Below are positions 19,411 through 28,596 of a DNA stretch of 64,000 bases, one piece after another. Position numbers and translations under genes: made by a program. How positions within the stretch are numbered: position 1 is the first letter of the stretch; each line of letters starts with the position of its first letter. Below the pieces are notes generated by a model that had not been told where the DNA came from, did no database searches, and worked only from the letters and a program-made list of their open reading frames with translations. Origin of the DNA: Photobacterium pectinilyticum (lineage in GTDB: Bacteria; Pseudomonadota; Gammaproteobacteria; Enterobacterales; Vibrionaceae). The stretch covers positions 57,478-121,477 of the forward strand of contig NZ_JANEYT010000008.1 of NCBI RefSeq assembly GCF_024357955.1. Direction: 5' to 3'.

Positions 19411-19818
19411 AATCTTTGATCAAAAACATTATTCATTCAGATCCGTCCAGTCGAGACAATCAGCATTTTCATCTGTACAGCACGACTTGCGACTTTTTTG
19501 CTGGTGAATTTCTAGGCTCTTTGGCCATCGGGATATTGGCTAGCGCTTTTCATTTTGAGTCAACACCACGACCTAAGTGACTAAAAGTATTTAATTTAAT
19601 GCAAATAATGCAATAGGCCATGAATAATATCTCATCCAGGCAACTTAATTTTAATCATAAACCAAAAGTATAAAACTCTGACTTACTCATTCAACATAAA
19701 AGAAATGGCAATTATTAAGTTATTTAACATCCATATTATGCTGAAGACATCACAAAAGTATCATGCGCATTGTTTTATAATTCCGGCCGTCAAATACAAA
19801 AGGAAAGGTTGGCTAACT

Positions 19819-20019
19819 ATGCGGATGTTCAAACGCTACGTGCCGAAAATGATCGCAAAGCACGTAAGTCGTTTATTCAGTGGAAGGATCTACATTGACG
19901 GTCGGGGCGGCTATGAGTTCAACAATGGTCAATTGCTGGTGCCAATGAAGGCCCAACATCGCCATTACCAAACGGTAAGTGAAATCAATCAGGAAATTCG
20001 TCGCCTCAAAGACTGCTAA
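19819..20019 (+). CDS. Small basic conserved-looking protein, function unknown
   Basis: 66 residues from ATG 19819, preceded by AGGAAAGG at 19801-19808, a good ribosome binding site. Longer in-frame starts back to 19705 lack such a site. The protein is basic at the N-terminus (MRMFKRYVPKMIAK), has a glycine-rich centre (SGRIYIDGRGGYEF) and a helical C-terminus (VSEINQEIRRLK). I do not recognise a family. A terminator follows, so it looks like a single-gene unit. Confidence 0.7.
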   Translation: MRMFKRYVPKMIAKHVSRLFSGRIYIDGRGGYEFNNGQLLVPMKAQHRHYQTVSEINQEIRRLKDC

Positions 20020-20030
20020 TCTCGCAGAAA

Positions 20031-20057
20031 AAGAAAAGCCCATGACGGGCTTTTCTT
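20031..20057. terminator. Terminator after the small ORF
   Basis: AAGAAAAGCCC, ATGAC loop, GGGCTTTTCTT with flanking A and T tracts; between the small protein gene and the convergent gcvH. Confidence 0.88.
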
Positions 20058-20086
20058 TTATCAAGACAATGAAAGGTTAACAGGCC

Positions 20087-20482
20087 CTAGTCACTGTCCT
20101 CATCAACCAAGTCCGAGTAGCTATCGGCATCGAGCAAATCGGCAAACTCTCCCTCATCCTCGACCTTTAGTTGGAACAACCAACCGTCACCATAAGGGTC
20201 ACTATTGACCAACTCTGGTGAGCCTTCCAAGTCTTCATTAATGGCAATCACAAATCCGGATAACGGCGCATAGATATCAGACGCAGCCTTCACCGACTCA
20301 GCAACCGCACAGTCTTCACCCGCTTCCGTTGCGGCATCAATTTCCGGCAAATCAACAAACACCATGTCACCCAGCAATGATTGGGCATGATCGGTTATAC
20401 CCACCGTATATACCCCATCACCTTCGGGACGGATCCATTCATGGGTATTGGTAAACTTCAACTCAGAGGGAATATCGCTCAT
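20087..20482 (-). CDS. gcvH: GcvH, glycine cleavage system H protein
   Basis: 131 residues, the usual length. The lipoyl-attachment lysine lies in ESVKAAS (about residue 65), preceded by the HEWI start motif. H protein carries the aminomethyl arm between GcvP, GcvT and Lpd. The other gcv genes are not in this window, so gcvH stands alone here. The upstream 260 bases (20483-20741) contain no glycine riboswitch that I can recognise and no other gene. Confidence 0.97.
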   Translation of the reverse strand: MSDIPSELKFTNTHEWIRPEGDGVYTVGITDHAQSLLGDMVFVDLPEIDAATEAGEDCAVAESVKAASDIYAPLSGFVIAINEDLEGSPELVNSDPYGDGWLFQLKVEDEGEFADLLDADSYSDLVDEDSD

Positions 20483-20741
20483 AGTGAAACGTCCTTATGA
20501 AAGCCTGCCTATCGCACTCTCAATGCGGCCAGCAGAATCAGTTATCGCAGGGAGAGCAAAAGCCAGTATTTGTTCGGCTAACAAGATGAAATCTAACGCC
20601 AGGGCCAGTTACTAGCAGCTCTGTTTTTTACCTGATATTTAATGTAGGAGAAAATCGCCAAATTGGATAACAATTTTTTGTCATTTCCGTGAATCCCCAC
20701 CTTTCACCACACCTTGGTTTCTGAACTGGCTTCCTTGATAT

Positions 20742-20769
20742 AAAAAAACCGCCAGTTTGAACTGACGGC
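20742..20769 (-). terminator. Terminator of the ubiH-ubiI unit
   Basis: On the minus strand a GCCGTCAGTT/AACTGGCGG stem with CA loop (one G-T pair) is followed by seven T. It lies 32 bases after the ubiI stop. Confidence 0.88.
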
Positions 20770-20800
20770 TCTTTCGTTGGCGAGGCTGGTGGATATTCGC

Positions 20801-22006
20801 TTAGTATCGGGCTAACTCTGGTAATTCACCACTGAGTCCCAAGGCCCGGCGCATAAACTCATCCTTCACACCCGGCGCCTTATCGGCAAACAGCATCCCC
20901 AAATCACGGATCAGCTTTTTAGCCGGGTGACTGCCGTCGAACAGATCCCTAAACCCCTGCATCGCCACAATCATTTTCGCCGCTTCGGCTTTACGCCAAC
21001 GCTCATAGTTACGCAGGTGGCTCTGACGCCCGATATCTTTTTCAGCCAGCCATAGTTGTTTAAGCTCTTGCGCTAAACACGCCGCATCCAGCAAGCCAAG
21101 GTTGACTCCCTGACCAGCAAGCGGATGGATCGTATGGGCAGCATCACCGACCAGAGCGACACGCTCACGGACAAAGTCACGGGCATAGCGCATCTTGAGT
21201 GGGAAGGCCTGTCGCTCGCCTTCAACACAGCACAGACCAAGGCGATTATCGAACGCAGCGGTCAGGCGTTTGTTGAACTCCAGCTCTGGCATTTCGCACA
21301 GCTGGTTTGCCTCTTCGGGCGGTAGTGACCAAACAATCGAGCACAGATCCGGCTCAGCCAGTGGCAAGAAGGCCAATGGCCCTTCTGGGCGGAAGATCTG
21401 ACGTGCCGTGTCTTGGTGCGGTTCACGGCACCGGATATTGGCAACAATTGCGCTGTGGCCATAGTCCCAGTGAGTCAGAGGTATATCTAGCTGCTGGCGC
21501 AACCAAGAATTGGCGCCATCGGCACCAACTACCAGCTTCGCTGTCAAGTTACGGCCAGATTCCAAACTCAGCCAGGCTTCACTTTCGCCAAAAGCAATAC
21601 TCTGACAACGCTCCGGCGCCATCAAGGTGACATTAGGCAGTTGCTTAACACGATCCATCAACGATAATTGAATGACTCGGTTCTCAGCAATATGCCCCAA
21701 ATCCGGCTGGGCCAGTCGCGCGGCATCAAAAGCAATATTGGCAAAGCTGTCCTGCTCCCATACCTGCATTTTGCTGTACGCCGCCATTCGGCGAGCAGCA
21801 ATACCCTCCCAGGCACCCACTCGGCGCAGGATACGCTCACTGGCCCGGCTCAGTGCCGAAACGCGGACATCCGGGAGTGGAGCAAGTTCCGGATCAGGCA
21901 ACTTACCTTCAATCACCGCAACCCGTAGTTCGGTATCAGCCAAAGCAGCCGCCAAAGTAAGGCCGACCATACCACCGCCGATAATAGCGACATCAACACT
22001 TTGCAT
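20801..22006 (-). CDS. ubiI: UbiI (VisC), ubiquinone C5-hydroxylase
   Basis: 401 residues from the second of two adjacent ATG codons, which matches the MQSVDVAI start of E. coli UbiI; the ATG at 22009 is an alternative. FAD/NAD-binding motif VAIIGGGMVGLTLAAAL at about 6-22, VVGADGANSWLR (about 160-171) and GDAAHTIHPLAGQGVNLG (about 285-302) are the three flavin monooxygenase signatures. It adds the C5 hydroxyl in ubiquinone synthesis. It starts 5 bases after ubiH ends, so the two are co-transcribed. Confidence 0.97.
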   Translation of the reverse strand: MQSVDVAIIGGGMVGLTLAAALADTELRVAVIEGKLPDPELAPLPDVRVSALSRASERILRRVGAWEGIAARRMAAYSKMQVWEQDSFANIAFDAARLAQPDLGHIAENRVIQLSLMDRVKQLPNVTLMAPERCQSIAFGESEAWLSLESGRNLTAKLVVGADGANSWLRQQLDIPLTHWDYGHSAIVANIRCREPHQDTARQIFRPEGPLAFLPLAEPDLCSIVWSLPPEEANQLCEMPELEFNKRLTAAFDNRLGLCCVEGERQAFPLKMRYARDFVRERVALVGDAAHTIHPLAGQGVNLGLLDAACLAQELKQLWLAEKDIGRQSHLRNYERWRKAEAAKMIVAMQGFRDLFDGSHPAKKLIRDLGMLFADKAPGVKDEFMRRALGLSGELPELARY

Positions 22007-22011
22007 CATGA

Positions 22012-23199
22012 TTATCTATCTACCTGTCCCATCGCCCGCCGTACCAGCGGGGCTTTCAATACATCTACACATTCCATCGCCATCAAACCAAGGTTACGGC
22101 CAGCAACAAAAGGCAAGCTATCGTTGGCAAAAATACTGACCAAGCTAGCGGTCATGCCAACCGTCGCGTCACGATCCGGCTCACGGCGCTGGCGGTAACG
22201 GCTCAAAACCCGAGTATGTCCGGCATCACCGGTTCGAGCCCACTCACGACAGATTTCCTCGGCCAGGCTCATGACATCACGCAGGCCGAGGTTGAACCCC
22301 TGACCGGCAATCGGGTGTAGCGTTTGAGCCGCATTACCCACCACGGCGACCCGGTGAGAAACCAGGCGTTGGGATTGGCGCAATAACAATGGATAGGCAT
22401 GCCGTGCACCGGTATGGCTCAAGCGACCGAGACGCCAACCGAATGTTTGCTGAAGCTTGGCAAGAAACGTCTCGTCACTCCAGCCCATCACTTCAGGTTG
22501 GTCCTCAGGACTTATACACCACACCAATGAACTCCGGCCTTCCGACATCGGCAGCAAGGCAACCGGCCCATGTGGGGTAAAACGTTCAAACGCTCTGCCC
22601 TGATGCGCCTCATTTGTGGTTACATTCGCAATCACCGCTACCTGCTCGAAGTCATACTCGCTGCGACCTAAGTCCAGCATGTCACCAACAGATGACTGGG
22701 CACCATCAGCGGCAACCACTAAGCGACTGTATAACTGGTCACCATTGTCCAAGATCATATCTACACCGTGCTGATGACGTTCGATCTCAGCGATCTTAGC
22801 CGGACAAATCAGATCAACATGATCCAACTTAGCCAGTTTGTGATGGAAGACCCGCCCGGCATCAGCCAATTCAACCACGTAACCCAACGCTTCCACAGCC
22901 CGTTCACGGGCATCAAGGTGGACAATACCGGCGTGGCCGCGATCTGAAACATGGATCTGGGAAATGGCGGTCGCCACACCAGAAAGCGCCTGCCAGCAAC
23001 CGATACTGTCGAGCTGCTGGGCCGAGCCTAGAGAAATGGCAATGCTTCGCGCGTCATAGCCAGGGTGAAGATCCAGCTTCGGCTCTACCGCTTCGATAAC
23101 GGCAATACGAAGCCTCCCTCCCCCCAGTTTATCCAATGCAACTGCCAAGGTTGCGCCGGCCATTGCACCACCGGCTATCACGACATCGTACTGCTTCAC
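22012..23199 (-). CDS. ubiH: UbiH, ubiquinone C1-hydroxylase
   Basis: 395 residues (392 in E. coli). Same family and layout as UbiI: GGAMAGATLAVAL near residue 10, VVAADGAQSSV near 165, and GNAAQTLHPIAGQGFNLGL near 285. The GNAAQTLHP variant (not GDAAHTIHP) is the UbiH form. Hydroxylates 2-octaprenylphenol at C1 during ubiquinone synthesis. In E. coli pepP lies between ygfB and ubiH; here the ygfB stop is only 34 bases upstream and pepP is missing. Confidence 0.96.
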   Translation of the reverse strand: MKQYDVVIAGGAMAGATLAVALDKLGGGRLRIAVIEAVEPKLDLHPGYDARSIAISLGSAQQLDSIGCWQALSGVATAISQIHVSDRGHAGIVHLDARERAVEALGYVVELADAGRVFHHKLAKLDHVDLICPAKIAEIERHQHGVDMILDNGDQLYSRLVVAADGAQSSVGDMLDLGRSEYDFEQVAVIANVTTNEAHQGRAFERFTPHGPVALLPMSEGRSSLVWCISPEDQPEVMGWSDETFLAKLQQTFGWRLGRLSHTGARHAYPLLLRQSQRLVSHRVAVVGNAAQTLHPIAGQGFNLGLRDVMSLAEEICREWARTGDAGHTRVLSRYRQRREPDRDATVGMTASLVSIFANDSLPFVAGRNLGLMAMECVDVLKAPLVRRAMGQVDR

Positions 23200-23233
23200 A
23201 TTTGTCCCTTAAATGAAAGTACTGTGCATATGC

Positions 23234-23869
23234 TTAGTGAAGAGTTGGCTTGTCTGCTGGATCAGCCGTTTCCTCTTCAGCTTCACCGCGCTGGCTCAGA
23301 CCGATCAGACACGTCAACACGCATTCCGGCACATAAGCCACCACGTTATCAAAAAGCATCGCCTGCTCTTGCATATCTTCGTCTTCATCAACACCAAGCT
23401 GAGCAATTTCTTCCAACGCCGCCACCGCCTCGGTGACATCATCAGACAACTGCTGCTTGTTCATCCCCATCAGACCAAGGCCAGAAATAAAATTGGTCAC
23501 CCATTCACTGAGTGCTTCGGCACGGAGCATCAGCTCAGCGTCTTCGCCTGGAAGCAACAATTCAACAGTGAAATCAACGTCAGCCAGCTCGGCAGCCGTC
23601 GAGGTGAAAAGGGTTTGGGTCAGGCCGCCCAGCTCGCAGGCTGCCGCGTCAAACACCGAGCGCACAACCGTTTTGGCCCCATCAGTCATCGCGTCGCCCT
23701 GGTTGGCATAGTCACAAATAGGTGCCAGCCACTGCTCACCGTCAACAGCCATACCACCGCAAATCATCCCGCAGATCAGGCCATGCAGCTCTGACGGGGT
23801 AACGGCCAGGCCTTGCTCTTTCAGCATTGGTTCTAGGGTTTCATAGGCAGGGAGTTTTACGTCGCTCAT
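23234..23869 (-). CDS. ygfB: YgfB (UPF0149 family) protein
   Basis: 211 residues (192 in E. coli). Acidic, helical, with the ELHGLICGMICGG segment near residues 27-39 and a C-terminal acidic tail (EEETADPADK) longer than in E. coli. Reported in Pseudomonas to affect ampDh3 and beta-lactam resistance; the role in Vibrionaceae is unclear. First gene of the leftward ygfB-ubiH-ubiI unit and divergent from zapA. Confidence 0.92.
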   Translation of the reverse strand: MSDVKLPAYETLEPMLKEQGLAVTPSELHGLICGMICGGMAVDGEQWLAPICDYANQGDAMTDGAKTVVRSVFDAAACELGGLTQTLFTSTAAELADVDFTVELLLPGEDAELMLRAEALSEWVTNFISGLGLMGMNKQQLSDDVTEAVAALEEIAQLGVDEDEDMQEQAMLFDNVVAYVPECVLTCLIGLSQRGEAEEETADPADKPTLH

Positions 23870-24133
23870 GGGCTGTTCACCTTATTATCATAGGGGTAGA
23901 TCGTCTTTATGGTATGCTACCATTTATACAAAAGATCAGTCACTCGCCATTTCAGATCTGAGGCTGATGTTTACCTCAATCTGGTTAATATCTGATTAAT
24001 TAGACACAATTAGTTCTAAAGCATGACGGGCTCACTTGCATGTTGATAGGGCTTTTTCTATATTGGGCCTCCTAGCGCAAATCGCAGCGGAATGCCAAAT
24101 TGGACGATCTGGCACGGAGCAGATTAAACATTT

Positions 24134-24436
24134 ATGAGTAACCAGGCAGTAGAAATTCAGGTATATGGCCGCAGCTTCAAGGTGAACTGCCCAGCAGGCC
24201 AGGAAGACGCTCTGCGTGCAGCAGCCGCCGATTTTGATCAACGCTTAAAAGATCTTTCTGAGCGGACTAAAATCACCAACGCCGAACAACTGCTAATGTT
24301 TACCGGTTTGAACATTTGTAACGAGTTGCATAGTGAGCGCCAAGAACAACAGCGTAATGCTGAAAAACTATCCAATAGAATCAGCGAGATGGAAGATTTA
24401 TTGGAGAAAGCATTGCAATATCAGCCAAAGCGTTGA
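24134..24436 (+). CDS. zapA: ZapA, FtsZ-ring-associated protein
   Basis: 100 residues. The N-terminal head (VEIQVYGRSFKVNCP) and the long C-terminal coiled coil (about 50-95, ELHSERQEQQRNAEKLSNRI) fit ZapA, which bundles FtsZ filaments at the division site. Its position directly before 6S RNA and fau is conserved from E. coli to Vibrio. Confidence 0.96.
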   Translation: MSNQAVEIQVYGRSFKVNCPAGQEDALRAAAADFDQRLKDLSERTKITNAEQLLMFTGLNICNELHSERQEQQRNAEKLSNRISEMEDLLEKALQYQPKR

Positions 24437-24443
24437 TAATGAA

Positions 24444-24627
24444 TTGACCCTGGGGTGTGCGTCAGCGGATTAACGTCCCCGAGCCGATAAGCAAAAACCC
24501 AGGATCAGCTTTGATTAACTATTGAGCAAGCTCGGCCCGTACCGAGAAGCCTGCGGTTAATGTTGCTGATCCACCTTGAACATCTGGTTCAAGGGCCACA
24601 ATGCGCAACGGCACCTTGGGGCATACC
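24444..24627 (+). ncRNA. ssrS: 6S RNA
   Basis: About 184 nt between zapA and fau, the conserved ssrS locus. The ends pair (CCCUGGGGUG at 24448-24457 with CACCUUGGGG at 24612-24621). Internal landmarks match E. coli 6S: GUCCCCGAGCCGAUA near 24475, GAGCAAGCUCGGCCCGUACCGAGAAGCCU near 24523-24552, and CACCUUGAACNNNUGGUUCAAGGG near 24572-24596. 6S RNA mimics an open promoter and sequesters sigma-70 RNA polymerase in stationary phase. Ends are estimated to within a few bases. Confidence 0.93.
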
Positions 24628-24710
24628 TTTTACGATAAACTTGATGAGCAAACGCTGCTGACAGTTATCGACTCCTCAACTCCTCAGAACCTTTTGTCAT
24701 TGGACGAGCT

Positions 24711-25313
24711 ATGAGATCTGCGGTCCCTGCATCAGCCACCCGGCAGCAACTTCGCACACAAACCCGTGAACATCGACGGCAGTTAACATCCGTCCAGCAG
24801 TCACTTGCCGCGCGCGATTTACTCGAACACTGCAAGCAGGCTACCAGTCTACTCGACGCTCAACATATTGCCCTCTATCTCGCCAACGATGGTGAGCTCG
24901 ATACCACCCCGGTGATCGAATGGCTGTGGCAGCAAGGAAAAGAGGTCTACCTACCGGTACTCCACCCATTTAGCAAAGGCCATCTGCTGTTCCTCCACTA
25001 CACGCCAACCACGAGGATGAACCGCAACCGCTATGGTATTCAAGAGCCGGTTTTGGATATCCGACTCGTCAAACCGGTCATTGAGCTCGATACTATCTGC
25101 ACTCCTCTGGTTGCTTTCGACAATACCGGCCAACGCCTAGGTATGGGGGGAGGCTATTACGACCGAACCTTGAGCCTGTGGCACAATGAACGACGTGGTC
25201 CGCGCCCCGTTGGTTTGGCCCATGATTGCCAACAAGTCGACAGCCTGCCGTTTGAGACCTGGGATGTCCCACTCCCCGAGATCATCACCCCGTCGTACCA
25301 TTTTCACTGGTAA
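24711..25313 (+). CDS. fau: 5-formyltetrahydrofolate cyclo-ligase (YgfA)
   Basis: 200 residues. The ATP-dependent enzyme converts 5-formyl-THF to 5,10-methenyl-THF. Signatures are VYLPVLHPFSKGHLLFL (about 79-95), and the family box RLGMGGGYYDRTL (about 142-154). Probably co-transcribed with 6S RNA, whose primary transcript is processed in E. coli. The start has no strong ribosome binding site. Confidence 0.95.
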   Translation: MRSAVPASATRQQLRTQTREHRRQLTSVQQSLAARDLLEHCKQATSLLDAQHIALYLANDGELDTTPVIEWLWQQGKEVYLPVLHPFSKGHLLFLHYTPTTRMNRNRYGIQEPVLDIRLVKPVIELDTICTPLVAFDNTGQRLGMGGGYYDRTLSLWHNERRGPRPVGLAHDCQQVDSLPFETWDVPLPEIITPSYHFHW

Positions 25314-25367
25314 GTACTGACAAACAGGGCTTAAAAGTGGTGATATTGACAAAAAATCACCATCTAG

Positions 25368-25383
25368 ACGCAAACGTTTGTCT
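25368..25383. promoter_or_regulatory. PurR-type operator-like site before rpiA
   Basis: ACGCAAACGTTTGTCT matches 11 of 12 fixed positions of the PurR consensus ANGCAANCGNTTNCNT. It lies in the fau-rpiA gap, about 160 bases before the rpiA start and downstream of fau. The match is visible; occupancy by PurR or another LacI-family protein is inference. Confidence 0.5.
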
Positions 25384-25543
25384 TTTCTGTACCACAGCCA
25401 TCACTTAAGCCTATGTTATTAATAGGGTTGTCTTTTTATCCAACTTAGGGTGCATTTATCCGGCCAGATAACGACTGACGCCAGACCGCTATTTGGCTAT
25501 AATCAGCGCTCCGCGCAACGTTTGTCATCACGAGGAGATAAGC

Positions 25544-26203
25544 ATGACACAAGATGAAATGAAGAAAGCTGCTGGCTGGGCTGCTCTAGAGTACGTAAAG
25601 AAAGGCAGCATTGTAGGTGTCGGTACTGGCTCGACGGTTAATCACTTCATCGATGCTTTGGCTACCCGCAAAGAAGAAATTAAAGGTGCAGTATCAAGCT
25701 CTGTCGCTTCTACTGAGCGCCTTGAGCAAATCGGTATCCCTGTATTTGATGCCAACGAAGTCTCTAGCCTAGATATTTATGTAGACGGTGCTGACGAAAT
25801 CAACGGCGAATACGACATGATCAAAGGCGGCGGCGCAGCCCTGACCCGCGAAAAAATCGTGGCAGCGATTGCCAAGCAGTTTATCTGTATTGTTGATGAC
25901 ACCAAGCAAGTTGATGTGCTGGGTCAATTCCCGCTACCGGTTGAAGTGATCCCGATGGCACGCTCATACATCGGCCGCGAGTTGGTTAAGCTTGGTGGTG
26001 ACCCTGAGTACCGCGAAGGCTGTGTCACCGACAACGGCAATATTATTCTGGATGTCCACAACATGGCTATCACCGACCCGAAAGCAATGGAAGAAAAAAT
26101 CAACGCCCTGCCGGGTGTCGTGACTGTTGGCCTATTTGCCCACCGCGGTGCTGATGTTCTGCTTGTCGGCAGCCCTGAAGGCGTGAAAAAATTCGAAAAG
26201 TAA
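25544..26203 (+). CDS. rpiA: RpiA, ribose-5-phosphate isomerase A
   Basis: 219 residues from ATG 25544, preceded by GAGGAG; the longer frame back to 25493 adds a non-homologous stretch. Motifs: [17 protein letters not shown] (about 21-37, phosphate loop), DGADEIN (about 81-87) and [13 protein letters not shown] (about 93-105). It interconverts ribose 5-phosphate and ribulose 5-phosphate in the pentose phosphate pathway. Followed by a terminator and then serA, the same order as in E. coli. Confidence 0.98.
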   Translation: MTQDEMKKAAGWAALEYVKKGSIVGVGTGSTVNHFIDALATRKEEIKGAVSSSVASTERLEQIGIPVFDANEVSSLDIYVDGADEINGEYDMIKGGGAALTREKIVAAIAKQFICIVDDTKQVDVLGQFPLPVEVIPMARSYIGRELVKLGGDPEYREGCVTDNGNIILDVHNMAITDPKAMEEKINALPGVVTVGLFAHRGADVLLVGSPEGVKKFEK

Positions 26204-26266
26204 TCACTTAGCCCTTTTTTACCTTGGCTGACAAAGAAAAAGGCGCTTTTAGCGTTACTCACTTTC

Positions 26267-26294
26267 AAAACGGCATAATATATGCCGTTTTTTA
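26267..26294. terminator. Terminator after rpiA
   Basis: AAAACGGCATA, ATA loop, TATGCCGTTTT followed by TTTTT-type run. Confidence 0.88.
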
Positions 26295-26477
26295 TTATCA
26301 ATCCTGTAATATTCTTACCCATTCTGGTCAATTTTTGATAACTTAACTGGCAGCATGTAAGCAAACCGAATGTGGTGCTCATGGGTTGCCCGTATACAGG
26401 AAATCTATTCCTTCCTTTTCCTGCCTCAGCCCAGCTCCCATGAGCCCCTCAGCCACCAGCGTTAAGGATGAATATCA

Positions 26478-27707
26478 ATGGCTAAAGTTTCACTGGAAAA
26501 AGACAAAATAAAGATCCTGCTGTTAGAAGGCGTCCACCCTTCAGCAATTGAGGTACTTCAGCAGGCAGGCTACAGCAACATCGAATACCACAAAGGATCC
26601 CTTTCCGGTGACGAACTGCTTGCAGCCATTGCAGACGCCCATTTCGTTGGCATCCGCTCCCGCACCCAACTGACAGAGGAAGTTTTCTGCGCTGCACAAA
26701 AACTGATTGCGGTCGGTTGCTTCTGTATTGGCACCAACCAAGTTGAATTGAGTGCCGCCGCCAAACGGGGGATCCCGGTCTTCAACGCCCCATTCTCCAA
26801 CACCCGAAGTGTGGCTGAACTGGTACTGGGTGAGATCCTGTTACTGCTTCGTGGTATTCCAGAAAAAAATGCCAAGGCTCACCGTGGCGAATGGTTAAAA
26901 TCTGCCGACCAGTCTTTCGAAGCCCGTGGCAAACGCCTCGGTATTATCGGTTACGGCCATATCGGTACCCAGCTTGGGATCTTGGCTGAAAACCTAGGCA
27001 TGAAGGTATACTTCTACGATATCGAAAACAAACTATCACTGGGCAATGCAACCCAAGTACCATCGATGACCGAGCTGCTAAATAAGTGTGATGTGATCAG
27101 CCTGCACGTACCGGAAACTCCAGATACCCAAGATATGATGGGTGCCGAAGAGTTTGCCCGCATGAAGCCGGGTTCTATTTTCATCAACGCGGCCCGTGGT
27201 ACGGTCGTCGATATCGACTCACTGTGCAGCGCGCTGGAGAGCAACCACATTGCCGGTGCTGCTATCGATGTGTTCCCGGTTGAGCCTAAAACCAACAACG
27301 ATCCGTTCGAGAGCCCATTGGCCAAGTTCGACAACGTGCTGCTAACACCGCACATCGGTGGCTCGACCCAGGAAGCACAAGCAAATATTGGTATTGAAGT
27401 GGCTGGCAAGATGGCCAAGTACTCAGATAACGGCTCTACCCTATCTGCAGTTGGATTCCCTGAGGTATCCCTGCCTGAGCACAGAGAGTGCTCACGCTTG
27501 CTGCACATTCACGAAAACCGCCCGGGGATCCTCAACCAGATCACCACAATCTTTGCTTCCGAAGGGATCAACATCGCTGCCCAGTACCTGCAAACCGGGG
27601 CTGAGATCGGCTATGTGGTAATTGATGTCGAGACCGAGCGATCGGAAGAAGCTCTGTCGAAGCTAAAATTGATCGACGGCACTATCCGCGCCCGTATCCT
27701 GCACTAA
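26478..27707 (+). CDS. serA: SerA, D-3-phosphoglycerate dehydrogenase
   Basis: 409 residues (410 in E. coli). First step of serine synthesis: oxidises 3-phosphoglycerate with NAD. The Rossmann motif LGIIGYGHIGTQLG lies near 155-168, the catalytic region with Arg, Glu and His in the TPHIGGSTQEA segment near 289-299, and the C-terminal ACT domain (about 335-409, HENRPGILNQI) is the serine-binding regulatory unit. Start ATG at 26478 is preceded by AAGGATG. Confidence 0.98.
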   Translation: MAKVSLEKDKIKILLLEGVHPSAIEVLQQAGYSNIEYHKGSLSGDELLAAIADAHFVGIRSRTQLTEEVFCAAQKLIAVGCFCIGTNQVELSAAAKRGIPVFNAPFSNTRSVAELVLGEILLLLRGIPEKNAKAHRGEWLKSADQSFEARGKRLGIIGYGHIGTQLGILAENLGMKVYFYDIENKLSLGNATQVPSMTELLNKCDVISLHVPETPDTQDMMGAEEFARMKPGSIFINAARGTVVDIDSLCSALESNHIAGAAIDVFPVEPKTNNDPFESPLAKFDNVLLTPHIGGSTQEAQANIGIEVAGKMAKYSDNGSTLSAVGFPEVSLPEHRECSRLLHIHENRPGILNQITTIFASEGINIAAQYLQTGAEIGYVVIDVETERSEEALSKLKLIDGTIRARILH

Positions 27708-27731
27708 GCGCGAACGGCTGCCGAAAACAAC

Positions 27732-27758
27732 AAAGGAGAGCAAATGCTCTCCTTTTAA
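27732..27758. terminator. Terminator after serA
   Basis: AAAGGAGAGCA, AA, TGCTCTCCTTTT: a stable stem with a short T-run, between serA and the convergent SIMPL gene. Confidence 0.9.
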
Positions 27759-27788
27759 ATTCTGGCTATTGCCTCGCGCCAAATAAGC

Positions 27789-28487
27789 CTATTCCTCAAG
27801 CTTAAACACGACCTCAACACGATCACGGATGGTGATCTGGGTATCCTGATAGCTGACGGCATTCTCCGGTGCAGCGTCCATTGCCATGCGCATCACCATA
27901 GGACGAGACTGGCTGACCTGATAAGAGATCTGCCATACTCCATCCAAGGACTCACCAAACCCTTTAGCGAGCGATTCCGCCTTGGCAATGGCATCTTTGA
28001 TTGCAGCCTGACGCGCTTGCTCCATATACTCGTCTTCGTTGCTAACCTTAAGCTCAATATTGTTGATGCGGTTGATACCGTCACCCAACGCGCTATCAAG
28101 GTAAGTATTAAGGTTCCCCAGCTCATTCACCGTCACCGTTACATGGCGGCTAGCACGGTAGCCCTTGAGCTCCGGCTCTTTGTCTTTAGGGTAGCGATAC
28201 TGAGGCTGCAGGCTAATATTGGCGCTTTGGATTTGATTGCGATCCAAGCCCTGCTCCAGCAAGCGCGCCACAAATGCTTCAACGGCTTTATCCACTGCCT
28301 GCTTGGCGTCTTTTGCCGTTGGACGGATCTCTTCGACAGCAACGGCAAACACCGCCATATCCGGCAGGGCTGTGATCTCGCCATTACCGGTTGTCTGCAA
28401 ATGCGGAACACTCACCGTGGCTGCAGCCATACCACTGGTACCCAACAAACCCAACCCCAACATTACTGCGACAAGTTGTTTTTTCAT
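27789..28487 (-). CDS. YggE-like SIMPL-domain periplasmic protein
   Basis: 232 residues with a signal peptide (about 1-23). The SIMPL domain (DUF541) spans about 31-228; its typical start is TTGNGEITALPDMA and it contains the YRASRHVTVTVNELGNL strand. E. coli YggE in the argO-yggE region is linked to lowered oxidative stress, but its biochemical function is unknown. Located between serA and argP, as yggE is in E. coli. Confidence 0.9.
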   Translation of the reverse strand: MKKQLVAVMLGLGLLGTSGMAAATVSVPHLQTTGNGEITALPDMAVFAVAVEEIRPTAKDAKQAVDKAVEAFVARLLEQGLDRNQIQSANISLQPQYRYPKDKEPELKGYRASRHVTVTVNELGNLNTYLDSALGDGINRINNIELKVSNEDEYMEQARQAAIKDAIAKAESLAKGFGESLDGVWQISYQVSQSRPMVMRMAMDAAPENAVSYQDTQITIRDRVEVVFKLEE

Positions 28488-28596
28488 CTGGCCTATTCCT
28501 ATTTTATTAATCTATTTTTTCATGCGTTGTCCATACGACAACGGACAGAGACAAAAAATTCCTTTGATTGATAACTTTTTGTACATTGTTTTATAT

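Noticed and set aside
20483..20741. Glycine riboswitch before gcvH
   Set aside because: The tandem GGAGAG/CGAAGG type cores are not present on the gcvH strand; a GGGAGAG string near 20551 is on the opposite strand.
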